A stretch of 64,000 nucleotides of DNA. It comes from Hymenolepis diminuta (taxonomy: Eukaryota > Platyhelminthes > Cestoda > Cyclophyllidea > Hymenolepididae). The DNA lies in contig CAADRB010000015.1 of the NCBI GenBank assembly GCA_900708905.1, positions 2,601,789 through 2,665,788 on the forward strand, written 5' to 3'. Of this stretch, positions 28,401-40,100 are shown one piece after another. Position 1 is the stretch's first letter, and each line of letters starts with the position of its first letter. Below the pieces are notes generated by a model that saw only the letters and a list, made by a program, of their open reading frames with translations, searched no databases and was not told where the DNA came from. The position numbers and the translations under genes were made by a program.

Positions 28401-31400
28401 GGAGTTTGTAGTTCGTGTCACTTTTGAGTTGAAATTATGGACCATTATTAATTTGTCCTTCAATAATCAACCTTATATTTAGAACTAGTACTGATCTCAA
28501 AAATTTAATATGACATTGATGTATTTTCAGTTATACTTGATATTTTAAAAGCTGAAATATGAAAAATAGAAATCTTTATTTAGTTAAATTGTACTGTTTA
28601 CAGCAATGAATAGATGTTATAGATATACTTATAATCTTTCCGTAGCCAAAATATTAATTATTAAATCACATTATGACCCAAATAAGCAAATAAAATGTGA
28701 ATTACAAAAGGGTTCTTTACATCATCTATAAAAATTGTGAGTATGAGAATAAACAAAATTTAAATAACATCTAAAATTTCATGAAGCAACTTTATGGGTG
28801 ATTCTCGAATTGATAAATGCGGGGGGCGTATGGTATTTGAGGACACATTACGCACTTTCAGAAAAACAGAAAAAGAAACTGTTGATGGTTGAAACCTACT
28901 ATTTCTTCCACCAAAGCTAAAACAAACATAATATTAAACTGGGTTTTATTCCATACATCCTCCTTCAGCTTCTATCGTCCACTCAATTCGAGTCCAAAAG
29001 CGACTAGTAGCTTTCTTCACGTGGCATTTATTCATGTCCTACATTCCTCGAACTATTGCTTCCATCAGAGAAGAGGATTCGGTGTTATGGAGATGCTTAT
29101 CAACTTCCTTTCCAACCACGCCCCACTCCACATGCATCAACAACCGAAAGGATTAAGGTCTGATGAGTAGTTGGGAGGTCTTCAGTTCGGTGTGACATGA
29201 TGATGAGAATTCTCTGCTATCCATCCACTCCGGGGTTTCGAGGGCTTTCTGGGATGGAGCGGAGTCTCGTTGGAAGACATAAGATCTTCCTCCATTGGCT
29301 ACACTGTCTATCCAATGTGGCTTAACAACAATGGTTAGAAGAGTCTTCACACAGGTATCTGTATCTGCATCGACTCTAATACCCCGTGGAAAAATTGAGA
29401 AGTCATGATGTTCCTTCCACTCTGAACAACACCAAAAATCATCATTGTTGATGGAGACTTCGTGCGTATGGATAACAGTTGGATCCTCAGTGAGGTCCAC
29501 CAACACATTCCCACCTATCATTTCATCCATTGACTCTTTCATCCTTGTCCACATTCCTTTTCGTCGGAGGCAGTTCAGACATTCCTGTTCTTCTGCTCTG
29601 CCTCCTCACTTTGTTTAAGTGTCCTTTTGCATGCATTAAACGTGTCTCCTGAGTTGTTTTTGTTAGCATAACCTGACGACCTCACCTAAGACCGTACGAT
29701 TCGTACCTGAGGTCTTGATGAACAACATTCACTATATATATATATATATATGTTGTTGTTGTTGTTGTTCCTTCCTAGAACACTAGGAGGGACACTAGAA
29801 GATGTTTGGCCGAACATTGCCGAGCAATGATCTCCCAGGATTTTCGTCCATCGTGTCATGCCCTCTTCTCACAAACTCGGGTGTTCTGGGTGAATAAGCA
29901 GAACGCTGACAATTCTCCTGCATTCTCCTCCTCGTGACACCCAATGCATCCACCTCGTTATCATTCAGCAGCTTCTTTCTGACTTTGCAAATGAAAGATG
30001 TGGTGATTTGTAGAATTCATACAATTTCTGAATTCCTGTGTCTCTCTTTAAAAGACAGCAATAGACAGCGTGTTTATTAATTTCATTGGTTACAGAAGTA
30101 ATTGCCATGGGATTTTTTGATGTGAAAAGTAGGTTATTTATGGTCATGTTAGTTTAAATTACAAGAATGTAAGTGACCTTAGATATCCTGTATATTCTCT
30201 TTATGTCTTCATTAATGTTAAACTCAGTGTATTTTCTGGATATCCATTCTATTACCACACCAACGTGACGAACAGACTACCGAATCAACGGATTGAGATA
30301 TTCTTACGGTTGAATATGTGAGCACTGATTCTAGCATTATAAACTCTCCTGATTAAGTCTTTATGTAGTGCAGCTCATCTCTGTGGACATCCCAAATGGC
30401 TGTAAGAAGCTATAACTTTCCACCAGCATAGCTTACTAGTGGCTCGGGATCACAAACTCTGTCCTAATTGATTATTGTTTTACATCGGCCATTTTAAATT
30501 TAACAGCCAGTTAGCAAAACATTAATGAATAAACTTCAGTTTACTTTGAATCAGACAAACTTGAGCTGGACTCAAGTAAGTTAGCAGCATTTTGACATTT
30601 TAGATATTATCTCTGGAATTAACTAAATTTCAAGGGTTGCATTTTAATTTAAATAAACTAATATTAGTTGATAATTATCATTTTCTATCAGATTAAAACT
30701 GAAAATAACTCCAAATGTTTTCAATTCATTGCTTCTCAAATGAATGTAGTCCTTTTAAACAGTATAAACTTTGTTATTAAATATTATTATATTGTGTATC
30801 ATTACATTATTATTGTATTATATTATTGAAAAATTGTCATTTGGTAAGATTTAAGTGCATCATTCCTAGTTATAAATATATTTCATCCGTCAGCTGAATG
30901 AATACCTGAAATTTTAGGCAAATTAATTTTAAAGTAAGTAATTTTTTACTTACGCAAGTTGTTTTTTCTGGGTATGCACAAGGTCATCATACACGTTGTA
31001 ATTACTTTGAACAAGTCTTTGAGATTGAAGCCATTCTATTCGAATCGTCATGGCATTATCTGTTGGCCTGATATAACCTGATGATTTGTCGATCACCTGA
31101 AAGATAAATAATTCTGAATAATAATATTAATAATAAATATGACCTTTGTGAGCTAATGCAGTGGACTGCAGAATTCGTGGCTCTAAACAGATGTATTCCA
31201 TGATGTCACTTTCTACGCAGAAATGAATGTGAGAAAACGTTTCCTAATGGGGTTTGGAAATCAGAACAATGAAATCTAGTGAGATTCGCAATGTAGGAAT
31301 CAATTGTGCTGTTAGCAACATGGTATATCGGCCAGTAAAAGCAAACTAATTGCTCTAAAATTGCTAGAGTATTTATATGCTTTTATCATCTGGCCAGAAA

Positions 31401-34400
31401 CCAATTCAGAAGGGAAACATGTGGGATATATCTCCACACCTATAGATCGGAATATTAGAATAGAAAAAAGTAAATTTTATTAATTAATGAATCTGAAAAT
31501 CAAATGAAGACTAGTTTAGATGCTCCAACTTTCTTTTCGATATCTCGACTAGCTCAATGTAATCTTTTTGGTTCCCCTCGTTCAGGGGCATTCTAGCGAA
31601 AAAAACTTTCCTTTGGAATTGTTAATAATTCTTTTGAGCTGGTGGTAGTAATTGAGTAAGTTGATTTATTTCGTGGGGAATTACTTGTTAAAATCTCTGG
31701 ACACCTATGCACAAGTTGCGAACTAACATGGAACTTGTTTGTGGAGAAAATAACTGAAGCGTGCATATTCCCCGTCTACCATGACGACCTAACACCAGGT
31801 CAGCAACACCAGGTTGCTGAATTATTTATGAAGACCGAAGTCTATTTAACATAAACACACTGGCCGCGAATTTGTGAGGTTAAATATTTCAATAATTAAT
31901 TCAAGTTGTGGGTATTTTAATATATTTTACTGCATTTTTAAGAAAATGCGAAAAATAAAACAAGTTTTAACCATCTTTGAGGACATTGGTGAAAAGGAAA
32001 ATAAAGAATAGCGTAAAAGCGATGAATAAAGTAAGAGTATTGATAGAGTTTTACCTAGCTCGAATTCTAGATCCACGTATTTGCCCTTTTTTCCCTCTTT
32101 GGATTTAATTCTCCACCTCATATAAGGGTATTCGAAATTTCATATTTTAAGACTTGGCTCCTAAGTTCCTGGGCAAGCCCCTGTCTTTTCCGAGTCTATC
32201 AATCAGTCTGTTAATTTGAGAGTTCGTTCATGACGATGCAATGGCCATTCGATTATATCTGACATGATACTAGATAATCCTAATTCAATGGAAAAAAACT
32301 CGGACACTTAATTTAACTTACTTAATAATATGATAATATAGACGAATTCATTCATTAGGTTCATCCATTCACTTCTACTATGGTGGATTATCTCCCCTGA
32401 AACAATCTGTCTTTCTTTTATCATAGATCCAATGTAAATATTAAGAATTGTTTTATTGTAAATAGATTTTTATTGTCAGCCTCTAAAAGGATTCTATAAT
32501 TAGAATTCTAAAGAGAAATAAATATTGTTTGCGAAGATATTAAAATATAACAGAATGAGAGGAGATCGAGTGCGTACCTTTGATTCACATAAACTTCCAT
32601 TACGACAGTCAACTGGAACAGGAAAAATTTTCCTATGGATGGTGCCCACCCTTATTTTTTTCATACCAATGTCTGCCCACTACAAATGCATTATGAATTC
32701 TTTTCGCCTGCATAATGTAACACTGTAACATTCTTGTTTAACATCTTGCATATAATTTATCGTGTGACTCTGAAGTGGTTTTACCCTCCATACCTATAGG
32801 ATTTTCAAACTCTCTACCTCTTACGCTTTGAGTAGGATGCAAATTGCTCAAGATGATATCATCAGCCGCTTTATTTCCCTTCAAAATTATATTTTTAGCT
32901 TTATGCTTAGCGATATACATGTCAAGTGGAAGCTGTTCATAAAGTAACCGCAAGCTTAAACTGATCTTCGTTTTACATAATCAATTTAGGAGGTAAAATT
33001 ATTAAATCTTAATCTAATTAAGAAAAGATATTTTTACTTTAAACATCCCACTCATCCAATCGAAATCTACTGATTTCATATTCTTGTAAGATGGAAGACA
33101 AATGAATCTCAAATTCTGGTTGTAAGTTTTCAAGTCATTAAATGAGTGAAATTCATACTTATGATGACAGAGGTAACAGATAATTCAGTTGCCACTATGC
33201 AACTTTTATATTTTACCTCAAATTTTGAGTTATTTCATAGCACTGAAAGTAGAAGCATGTATCACTCCTTCATCCAACCGATTCTCTATTCCCTCAAACT
33301 CTTTTAAAACCATCGGAAAAATGCGTGACTGGAAAAAATCATTATTATTCACTGAATTAAAGTCAAATCAAATTTAATGAACTAAAATTAATCAAGCCAA
33401 AATACCGAAAGATAGATAGGGGACAAGTTCTATTAAACACCCAGAATTCCGTTTTGATGAGAAAAATTATTTTTTTAGGGCGGACTACAACCGGATATTG
33501 GAACTCTGTCGATACCAAGCTAAAAAAGGCAGCTCTAGCTGTCCGTGTAACAATTTAATCATAAAAGAGATGCAAATTTTACTTAAAATGCACAAAATAG
33601 CCAGCCCTTCCTGATTATAAAACTTTCTTCTTGCATTGATGTTCACTAACTCGGATGAAATCGTAAAGCTCATTGGGAAAATATCGCTTGATATTTAGTG
33701 TCTTATTAAGAAATGATTTTCAGTTCCTTAGGAACTCTCTCTACTACATCCTGACTAAATGACCGAAAGTGATTTGTTCAGTTACTTTTTATTTATGTTT
33801 TTAGAATCATTGATTATTAAAATATCCCTTTAGGAGTGTTTCAGGCTTTTTCTCAACAAATTTCTATCCTCTAGTAACCCCACATTTCACGGCTAAGTTT
33901 TCAGATTTATCAATTCATTAATTAAAGTTACATTTATTAAAATTCCCTAATTTTCTCCTTAAAAATTAATAAAACTGTACGTCAATCCATTAAAATGTCA
34001 TTTTCTCTCTACGATGTGGAAGAAATTCAGATATCCATGCTAATTTTGACACAACATAGTTGAATCATCTTAGTTTAAATGAATTCATAATAAGATGCAC
34101 TGTAAATTTTCAGACGTAATTTAGCTAAAGATGGTAAAATTTTGAAAATTTTCTGCTCATTTTTACGTTATAATTGACTTTAAATGATAGGACTTTTTAA
34201 AATTCGGTGTATATTTGCTTCTTTTACTAAAAGGAAATAGCAAATGAAAGCATTTAGAAGTTTTTCGCCAACATTTGGCTATCGAGAATGGAAACAAGTA
34301 AACACAAGAAGTAAAAATTATGGGGAGGTACAAAATAAACCCGTTACAAATAAGGTAGCGATGGAACGAAAACTACTAATTTTAACCACTATCATAAGAG

Positions 34401-37000
34401 GGCGGTTCCGGCCTGTGCTTTTTTCGTCCATTGGAACAGCTGATAAGATAGGAGGAAATTAATTCCTCGTTATCTCATATTCCGTTATTTCATATCTAGG
34501 AGAAGTAGTAAATAATTCAGGTTCCTGACCTCTATAGGTACTTACTTGTGTAAAATTTAACTTTTGTTCTATAAATGATTTATAATTAAATAAAATACAT
34601 GTTAATTTTGATGAAAAGGTGCTCATACTTTCATTTTCTTCCAGATTCAAATAAATGTGCCCTTTACATAATCTGCTGAAGGTGTCATAGATATATTGAA
34701 GTTTCTAGAAATTATGTTCAATTTGTGAGTTGTGTTCACGCAATCTCTAAATAATTCACTGGCCCAACGACAAAAACTTATTCAATTACTCGCAAAATTT
34801 ACGCCGGATTTGCGTCAGATTTTCAAGTGAATGGACAGGAGAGCAAATAAATGCTTTATAGTTTAAGCCTCCTAACTCAACTAACTTCAAATCCCTAAGT
34901 AAAAAAACAATGTTAGCAGATGAGAATGGTGGTCCATATATGATTTCCGGTCGATCTTTTAATGATTCACATTTATGAAAGCTTAAATAAGAGTTTAATA
35001 TTTTACTCGAATATTTCTATCTTTAATTCGGATTTTCGATTTTGATCATTAAATGCATTTCAGAACTAGATGAAGGATGCAGCAATTTGCAGTTATTTCT
35101 GCTACGAATGAATTATATAACTATGCGCCCTAATAAATTAATTGGATCAGGCCTATCTAAAGGATCAGTTAGATGGGGAGCTGTGATCTATTGAGATACC
35201 CCTGCGTTTTAAAAATAAACTAACGCAAAGATGTGAAAACTCGAACGCTTCAAATATAAAAGCATTTTACCTGCCAAAAACACGACTGCAAAAAGCCATT
35301 AAAATACAGTTACAAGTATACATCCCCATTGAATAGTACTCATAGAATGGGAAACACGGACTAACACTGATTCAATAAACAGAAGTGAATATGATATTTT
35401 TCATAGGAATAGACTTGCACATCATTCACTTTGCCGTTTCTGTGAGTATCTTAATATAAGCAGAGAAATCATTCTTAAATATACTACCAATTGAGGTTGA
35501 TAAGCAGTGGTTGCTGTTCGCGAGCCTTAAAGTAGTAAAAAGGAACCTTACCTTTTCAACAGGCAAATCCAAGGCAACTTCTGTGACTTCATCCGGGTGT
35601 ATCATCATCTGCTGACTATCTGTTGAAAGATCCGCTGACGCTCGCCTGTTATAATCGGATCCACTGACAGAGCACCGAAATGTTGGAACATAACTGACGT
35701 AGGGAGAGTTTAAAGCCTTCACAACACCTTTTGATGACTCATGTGGAATCAGATGGACGTTCCACGCCACACATCGCAATTCACAAGGTCGATTAGACAT
35801 TTGGGATGAGGAGCCATCCTTCATGAAACCACCATTACTATTACTGGTGTGACTATTGAAGTGATAGATCTCTACAACAGGAAAGAATCGTAGTCGAACA
35901 AGTGTCCCAAGAATGTCACTGAGAACCATCCAGTCATGACCATCTGGATCCTTACACCTAGCAAAGTTCTTTCCACCCTGAGGGGCAATTGGAATGAGGT
36001 CAATTCGAGAGACAGGAGCTGCAGCGAGCATCTCAATGATAATTTTTATTCGCTGTTTTGCTGGAAATTGTCCAGCAGTAAACCATTTTGGATCACCAAT
36101 TTCACACCCTGCTGTTGTTGCACCGTTGTCCGAAGTGATTAAATGATCAACTGGTCCAAAGCTGGCCTCTCCCAAAGTTCCCCAAACTAAAGTGGCTTTG
36201 TATCGCACACGACACCAATGGTTCGTTCGACTTTGACGTTGGAGTTTCATTCTTGGACAACCCGTATTACAAGAAGATTCATTGGGACCCTTAACAGGTC
36301 GCATGAAAGACGTGATGCTGTGCTTCTTATTGTCTACTGGAGGCCAATTTAGAGTTACGTTCCAATCTGATCCAGCATATGTAAAGCTCGCCGACTCCAG
36401 TCGGTATCCATTGATCGTATCCTTTGGAGTTAGTTTAGGAAGTGTAAAGCACTCCTCATAAGTAGTGCTAGCGTCTTGAAGCTCTACTTCAATCAACCAC
36501 GTCCAGTCGTCAAAGTAGAAGTGTTCAGCAGATAGACGGTCTGTACCAATCCATCCATGTTTCCAACGCAATGGATCATCGGCTGTAAAAGTAACGTGCC
36601 TTTCTTCGTGCACTCTATTATAATGAATGGATTCTCGGCTGAGGATTGTGTATCGGACTAGCTCCAGCTGACAATACATTCCAGCAAGTCCACCACATAG
36701 TCCAAGACCGACGCTTAGAGTTTTCTTCGATCCGGAGGGCTTTTGTGTTTCACCCCCATTTACTGCACTCTCATCATTTGATTTTGCAGAAGAATCCTCT
36801 TGTTGAAGACAGAGATGTAACTGCCAACTCTGCCCACCATACGGAAATTCTTTTGATTGGGCTGTATTGATAAAACAACGGGTTAACTGAGAAGGCACAA
36901 TGAATGTGTACACTTGGCTATCAGCTTTATCCCCCAGACGAACAAATCGATGTAACTGAATATAGTTGGACTTAGCTGCAACTGAACCAAAACTCTTCAT
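24638..37000 (-). CDS. 795-aa protein with MATH/TRAF-like N-terminus and coiled coil, family not recognised (3 exons)
   Basis: The exons on the minus strand are 37000-35552, 31096-30954 and 25433-24638. Splice sites are GTAAGG/TTTCAG (phase 0) and GTAAGT/CTTTAG (phase 2), giving 795 aa and a TAG stop. I chose the ATG at 37000. An in-frame GTG lies two codons upstream and a stop is reached about ten codons before the ATG. Residues about 10-175 resemble a MATH/TRAF beta-sandwich: a GG..W motif in FPYGGQSWQLHL, a Trp/Gly pair in WKHGWIGTDRL, then YFDDWTWLIEVELQ. Further beta-rich stretches with conserved-looking Trp follow (SDWNVTLNWPP, VRYKATLVWGTLGEASFG). Exon 2 and the start of exon 3 form a helical region and coiled coil (about 500-550). 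The tail from about 550 is low-complexity Ser/Gly/Arg with a GS repeat. An adaptor or scaffold role is inference. I do not recognise the orthologue. Confidence 0.75.
28946..30108 (-). pseudogene. Mariner-like transposase pseudogene (copy 2)
   Basis: It carries the same disabled transposase as copy 1. The open piece at 29554-29153 holds FPRGIRVDAD, WIDSVANGG and VFQRDSAP, with downstream blocks in shifted frames. The N-terminal open piece (30147-29965) has an upstream ATG that copy 1 lacks, because copy 1 differs by one base at 23864. That ATG is unlikely to matter, as the rest is broken. Confidence 0.8.
29733..29769. repeat. Compound microsatellite (TA)9 TG (TTG)5 inside mariner copy 2
   Basis: It is the same tract as in copy 1, with equal unit numbers, lying within the region that is identical between copies. 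Confidence 0.9.
30954..31096 (-). CDS. Exon 2 of MATH-like protein gene (residues 484-530)
   Basis: The exon is 143 nt with acceptor TTTCAG and donor GTAAGT. It encodes VIDKSSGYIRPTDNAM followed by a helical, Gln-rich stretch ending VYDDLVHTQKKQL. The first splice is phase 0, and the second is phase 2 with the split codon GC|A (Ala). The sequence looks constrained: no low complexity and balanced codon use. It has no initiation codon of its own. Confidence 0.8.
31097..35551 (-). other. Intron 1 of MATH-like gene (4.5 kb)
   Basis: The donor is GTAAGG after DLPVEK (minus strand, 35551) and the acceptor is TTTCAG before VIDKSS. The content is AT-rich. I see no further exon, RNA gene or recognisable transposon. 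Confidence 0.75.
35552..37000 (-). CDS. Exon 1 of MATH-like protein gene (residues 1-483)
   Basis: This is a single long exon with 483 codons and no interruption. It carries the MATH-like segment and several Trp-containing beta-rich blocks. A Ser/Asn-rich insert at about residues 68-92 (EDSSAKSNDESAVNGGETQK) would sit as a loop inside the beta sandwich. The exon ends at DLPVEK with donor GTAAGG. Open frame beyond the donor is intron read-through. Confidence 0.8.
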
Positions 37001-37044
37001 GTTCACAAATGAAAATGACTTGGCCGCATCTTATTTTCGGTTGC

Positions 37045-37180
37045 ACTAGGCATGCCTCCACATCACTACTCTTGATTGGAGGACGGGTTATTGGCCAATG
37101 AGCAAACAGTACTCAAAATGTTGTAGCAAAGTGCTTACCTAACTAACTGCGCTAACAACACAGTGTGGCTTCACCACGTG
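37045..37180 (-). promoter_or_regulatory. Candidate 5' region of MATH-like gene: CCAAT palindrome, E-box, possible 5' UTR intron
   Basis: Upstream of the ATG are ATTGGCCAAT (37090-37099) and CACGTG (37175-37180). A good donor (TAG followed by GTAAGC, at 37138) and an acceptor CTAG before 37045 could define a 93-nt intron in the 5' UTR. If so, CACGTG lies within or just upstream of the first exon. All of this is motif-level inference. Confidence 0.2.
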
Positions 37181-40100
37181 GGTTTCACAAATCAGATAAT
37201 GCCAGTTCTTATTTATTGTTTTGCGTTACGCTTAGTTTTCAGGAGCATTAAAGTGTGCCATACCTCTATAAATTTAATTTGCGGGGAATAAAGAGCTCTG
37301 CTGTAGAGTTTTTCAACGGCTCTTTCAATGACACATTTATAAAATTAACACGTCTTGTTGACTAACCAGGTATGACGTGTGCTTTTTAATCACTAGCCTT
37401 TATTACATCTAATTTTGTCCTAATTTGATAAAATTACTACTTTTTTGGGGAAGTGTGTTTTATCCTTGATACTGTTCTAGCATCTCGGCACTAGTAATAA
37501 CTATAAGAAGGCATATAGTGAGAACGTCTCCGCCCTTAGGATAAGGAGTTAAGGATAAGAATAAGAAGAGGAAATATAACTTAAAAATATGTAATCTGGT
37601 AGAAAAATGTCTAAATATTGACCACAACAGACGTATCGCTAAATTATCTCTCTCAATACACCAAAGCTAGAAGACCTGAGGGTATGAAATGAAGAAACCG
37701 ACTATTATTTACTAATCACTATATTAATAACAAATAACAAGGGAGTTCAATATAATGCACAAAATAAAATTCAGACAGGAAGGATGTGTCCGCTAATTAA
37801 AGGATCGCAGTTATTTTGTGAGATACTTAATTGATCAGACTGCTTGCCTTCTACTTAATAAATTCATTGCTTCACCATGATCAATTACCATTTGTCAAGC
37901 AGTAGAATCTACCCCCTAGGTTTTCGAATGATTTTAAATCACCACCAATTAACCGATTCAACTATTTGACTACTGAATTCACTAGATTGCCTGCTTTCTA
38001 TTTAATAGGTAATATTTGTTCTATCGAGAACAAAGATATTTATTCTTTGGGATTTGACCCTTAGTTCGTATCCGCAGTGCTCGAGGTTGAATGACAAGTA
38101 GATTGATTTGAGAAGTCAGTCAAACCATTTAGTCCGGGCCAAACTATCAGCAATAATAATCAAAACTATAATTAATTTGTGAATTCGAGACAAGTGTCTC
38201 ACGGTAAATGAAGTTATTTTGGTGTTCAGGTTTTTATAAATCTCCAGATCATAATATTAGCAATGACTTCTCATTAACAATACGAATAAGAGTCGATAAA
38301 TCTCTCTTTCGATATTTACCTTGTTTATTCTACTGTTCTATTCGCAAAATTATCAAGATGCTGAAATTTTGAACCATATTAATTCAGATAAGTTTTCTGC
38401 TCGATGTCCAGGTGAATAAATACGTATATATATAGATTAAATATATATAAATAATTAATTCACTCTATTTCGAAAAGTTAAGGAAAGCAACATTAACATT
38501 TGAGGAATAATGATTGAATGTGATCTTATTTTCCCATTTCAATCAAACTAAGCGTCCTAGGGATAATGCATTTTAAAGTGTTCAGTGTCCTATATTATAA
38601 GTAGAATAAAAAGAAAATAACCATGTCAACTTTATAAGGAGGATTAAAAAGGTAAACTGGTAATGCTTGTAAGAAAATGATGTTTACCTACTTGGAAATG
38701 CTGTTTTAAAAAACAGATTCGAATTCGTTTACTCTTTGATCCAGTATTCAGTGAATAAAATGGAATAACCCAATTTATAAATGAAGTATCTGTGTACATT
38801 GATTCATAGGTCTGCTCGATCTTACTATAAGTTGTTAGTGGCTTATCAACGAACGAAGTACGCTTAATCTGTAACCGCCCTATCGGATCCTCAGTTTGTC
38901 TATTTCTAACACCTCGAGCTTTCCTCCCTCACTGCTGCCGTCTTCCTCTTCCTTCCAAATTGCTGTTTCTACACCTTTCTCCCCTCATTCTTTCCCAATT
39001 ATCTAACATATATGTTGCCATACCAGACTCTCGGTCTTCTCACTCGAGAATGGCTTTTCTATCCTATTAGCCTTGAAATGGCCATTAGTTCTCTGTGGGA
39101 ATATCTAAGCTTAATCTGGCCTGTTTTTAAAACAGCTTTATTGTCAGAAGTAGAATTCCTTAAAATCCTCCTTTTCTTCAGAAGAGTATAAAAACTCGGC
39201 AAAAGTTTTTGCCTAGTGGCTGTTAATCTTACTACTCATGAGAAAGCAAGAAAAAATATACATGTAATTGTGAGTACCAAAATACGTAATAGCAGTTTGT
39301 CTGCTTGAGGAGATGAAACAAATAAAGTGAGCGGAATGGAAAGTTCTGGAAAATTCTAATTTATATTGACTTAGAATACTCCAAATTATCCATTTTCTTG
39401 AATTTAATACTGTTTATATATCGTTTAGAGCTTTGCATTCTGTGTTAATACTCAGTAGGGTTTATTTTGATTAAACACTACCAAGCTCTACAGAATTAAA
39501 AAACATAGACAAATTTTTTTTCGAAGTGATTTGGTCAAAAGTTATATTAAATCGACTGATTAATAACACTTAAACATCACGAGCTTGAACTCACCGAAAA
39601 ATCTAGAAGTCTAATCAGTAAATAAGAATTTTTGACCCTTAGAATATGCCATAGTGAAAAAGCGAGCAGCCCAATCCCAACAGAATTCAAATCTGACTTC
39701 ACTACCTTTTCCCCAGTTTCTCCTTCTCGTTTTCAACGTTCTTTTCTAAGAATAAAATCTTATTTTGTTTTGCGGTAGTAAGAGATAATATCTTCAAATC
39801 ATTGGAATCGGAACTGTTTGAACTCGTATTATTCCTTTTACATTCGCTCCTAGTTGGAATTACCAACGTAGAAAGTCTTCAAGTTGAGTCTTTGTCTGGA
39901 ATTACGCGGTGATTAATTTGCCCGTGTAGTCTCTCTCCACTTTTATTTTCGAAGATGCATCGGCTTGAAACTCTTACGTGAGAAATGAAGTTCTCTCAAT
40001 TGGTTTCGATAGATATTTATGGGATGAGTGGATGCATCACATGACTTTTGATAGCGGCAAGAACATACCGTTTGGAAAACACTTCTGGCCATAGGACTTG

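Larger units (their letters stand above)
28820..30190 (-). mobile_element. Mariner-like (Tc1/mariner) transposon, copy 2, decayed, intronic
   Basis: This is a 1371-bp element. Its left terminus (GGGGCGTATGGTATTTGAGG) is well preserved and complementary to copy 1's right terminus. Its right terminus has lost about seven bases and is degraded. The flanks are TG (from TA) at 28818-28819 and TA at 30191-30192. Positions 28868-30145 match copy 1 at 22586-23863 with no difference I could find, including frameshifts and microsatellite, at a constant offset of 6282. Outside that tract the two copies differ at many positions. It lies in the intron between exons 2 and 3 of the MATH-like gene. Confidence 0.85.
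25434..30953 (-). other. Intron 2 of MATH-like gene (5.5 kb) containing mariner copy 2
   Basis: The intron is bounded by GTAAGT at 30953 and CTTTAG at 25434. Apart from the 1371-bp mariner element I see only AT-rich DNA without coding signal. The transposon inserted in the same transcriptional orientation as the host gene. Confidence 0.75.
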
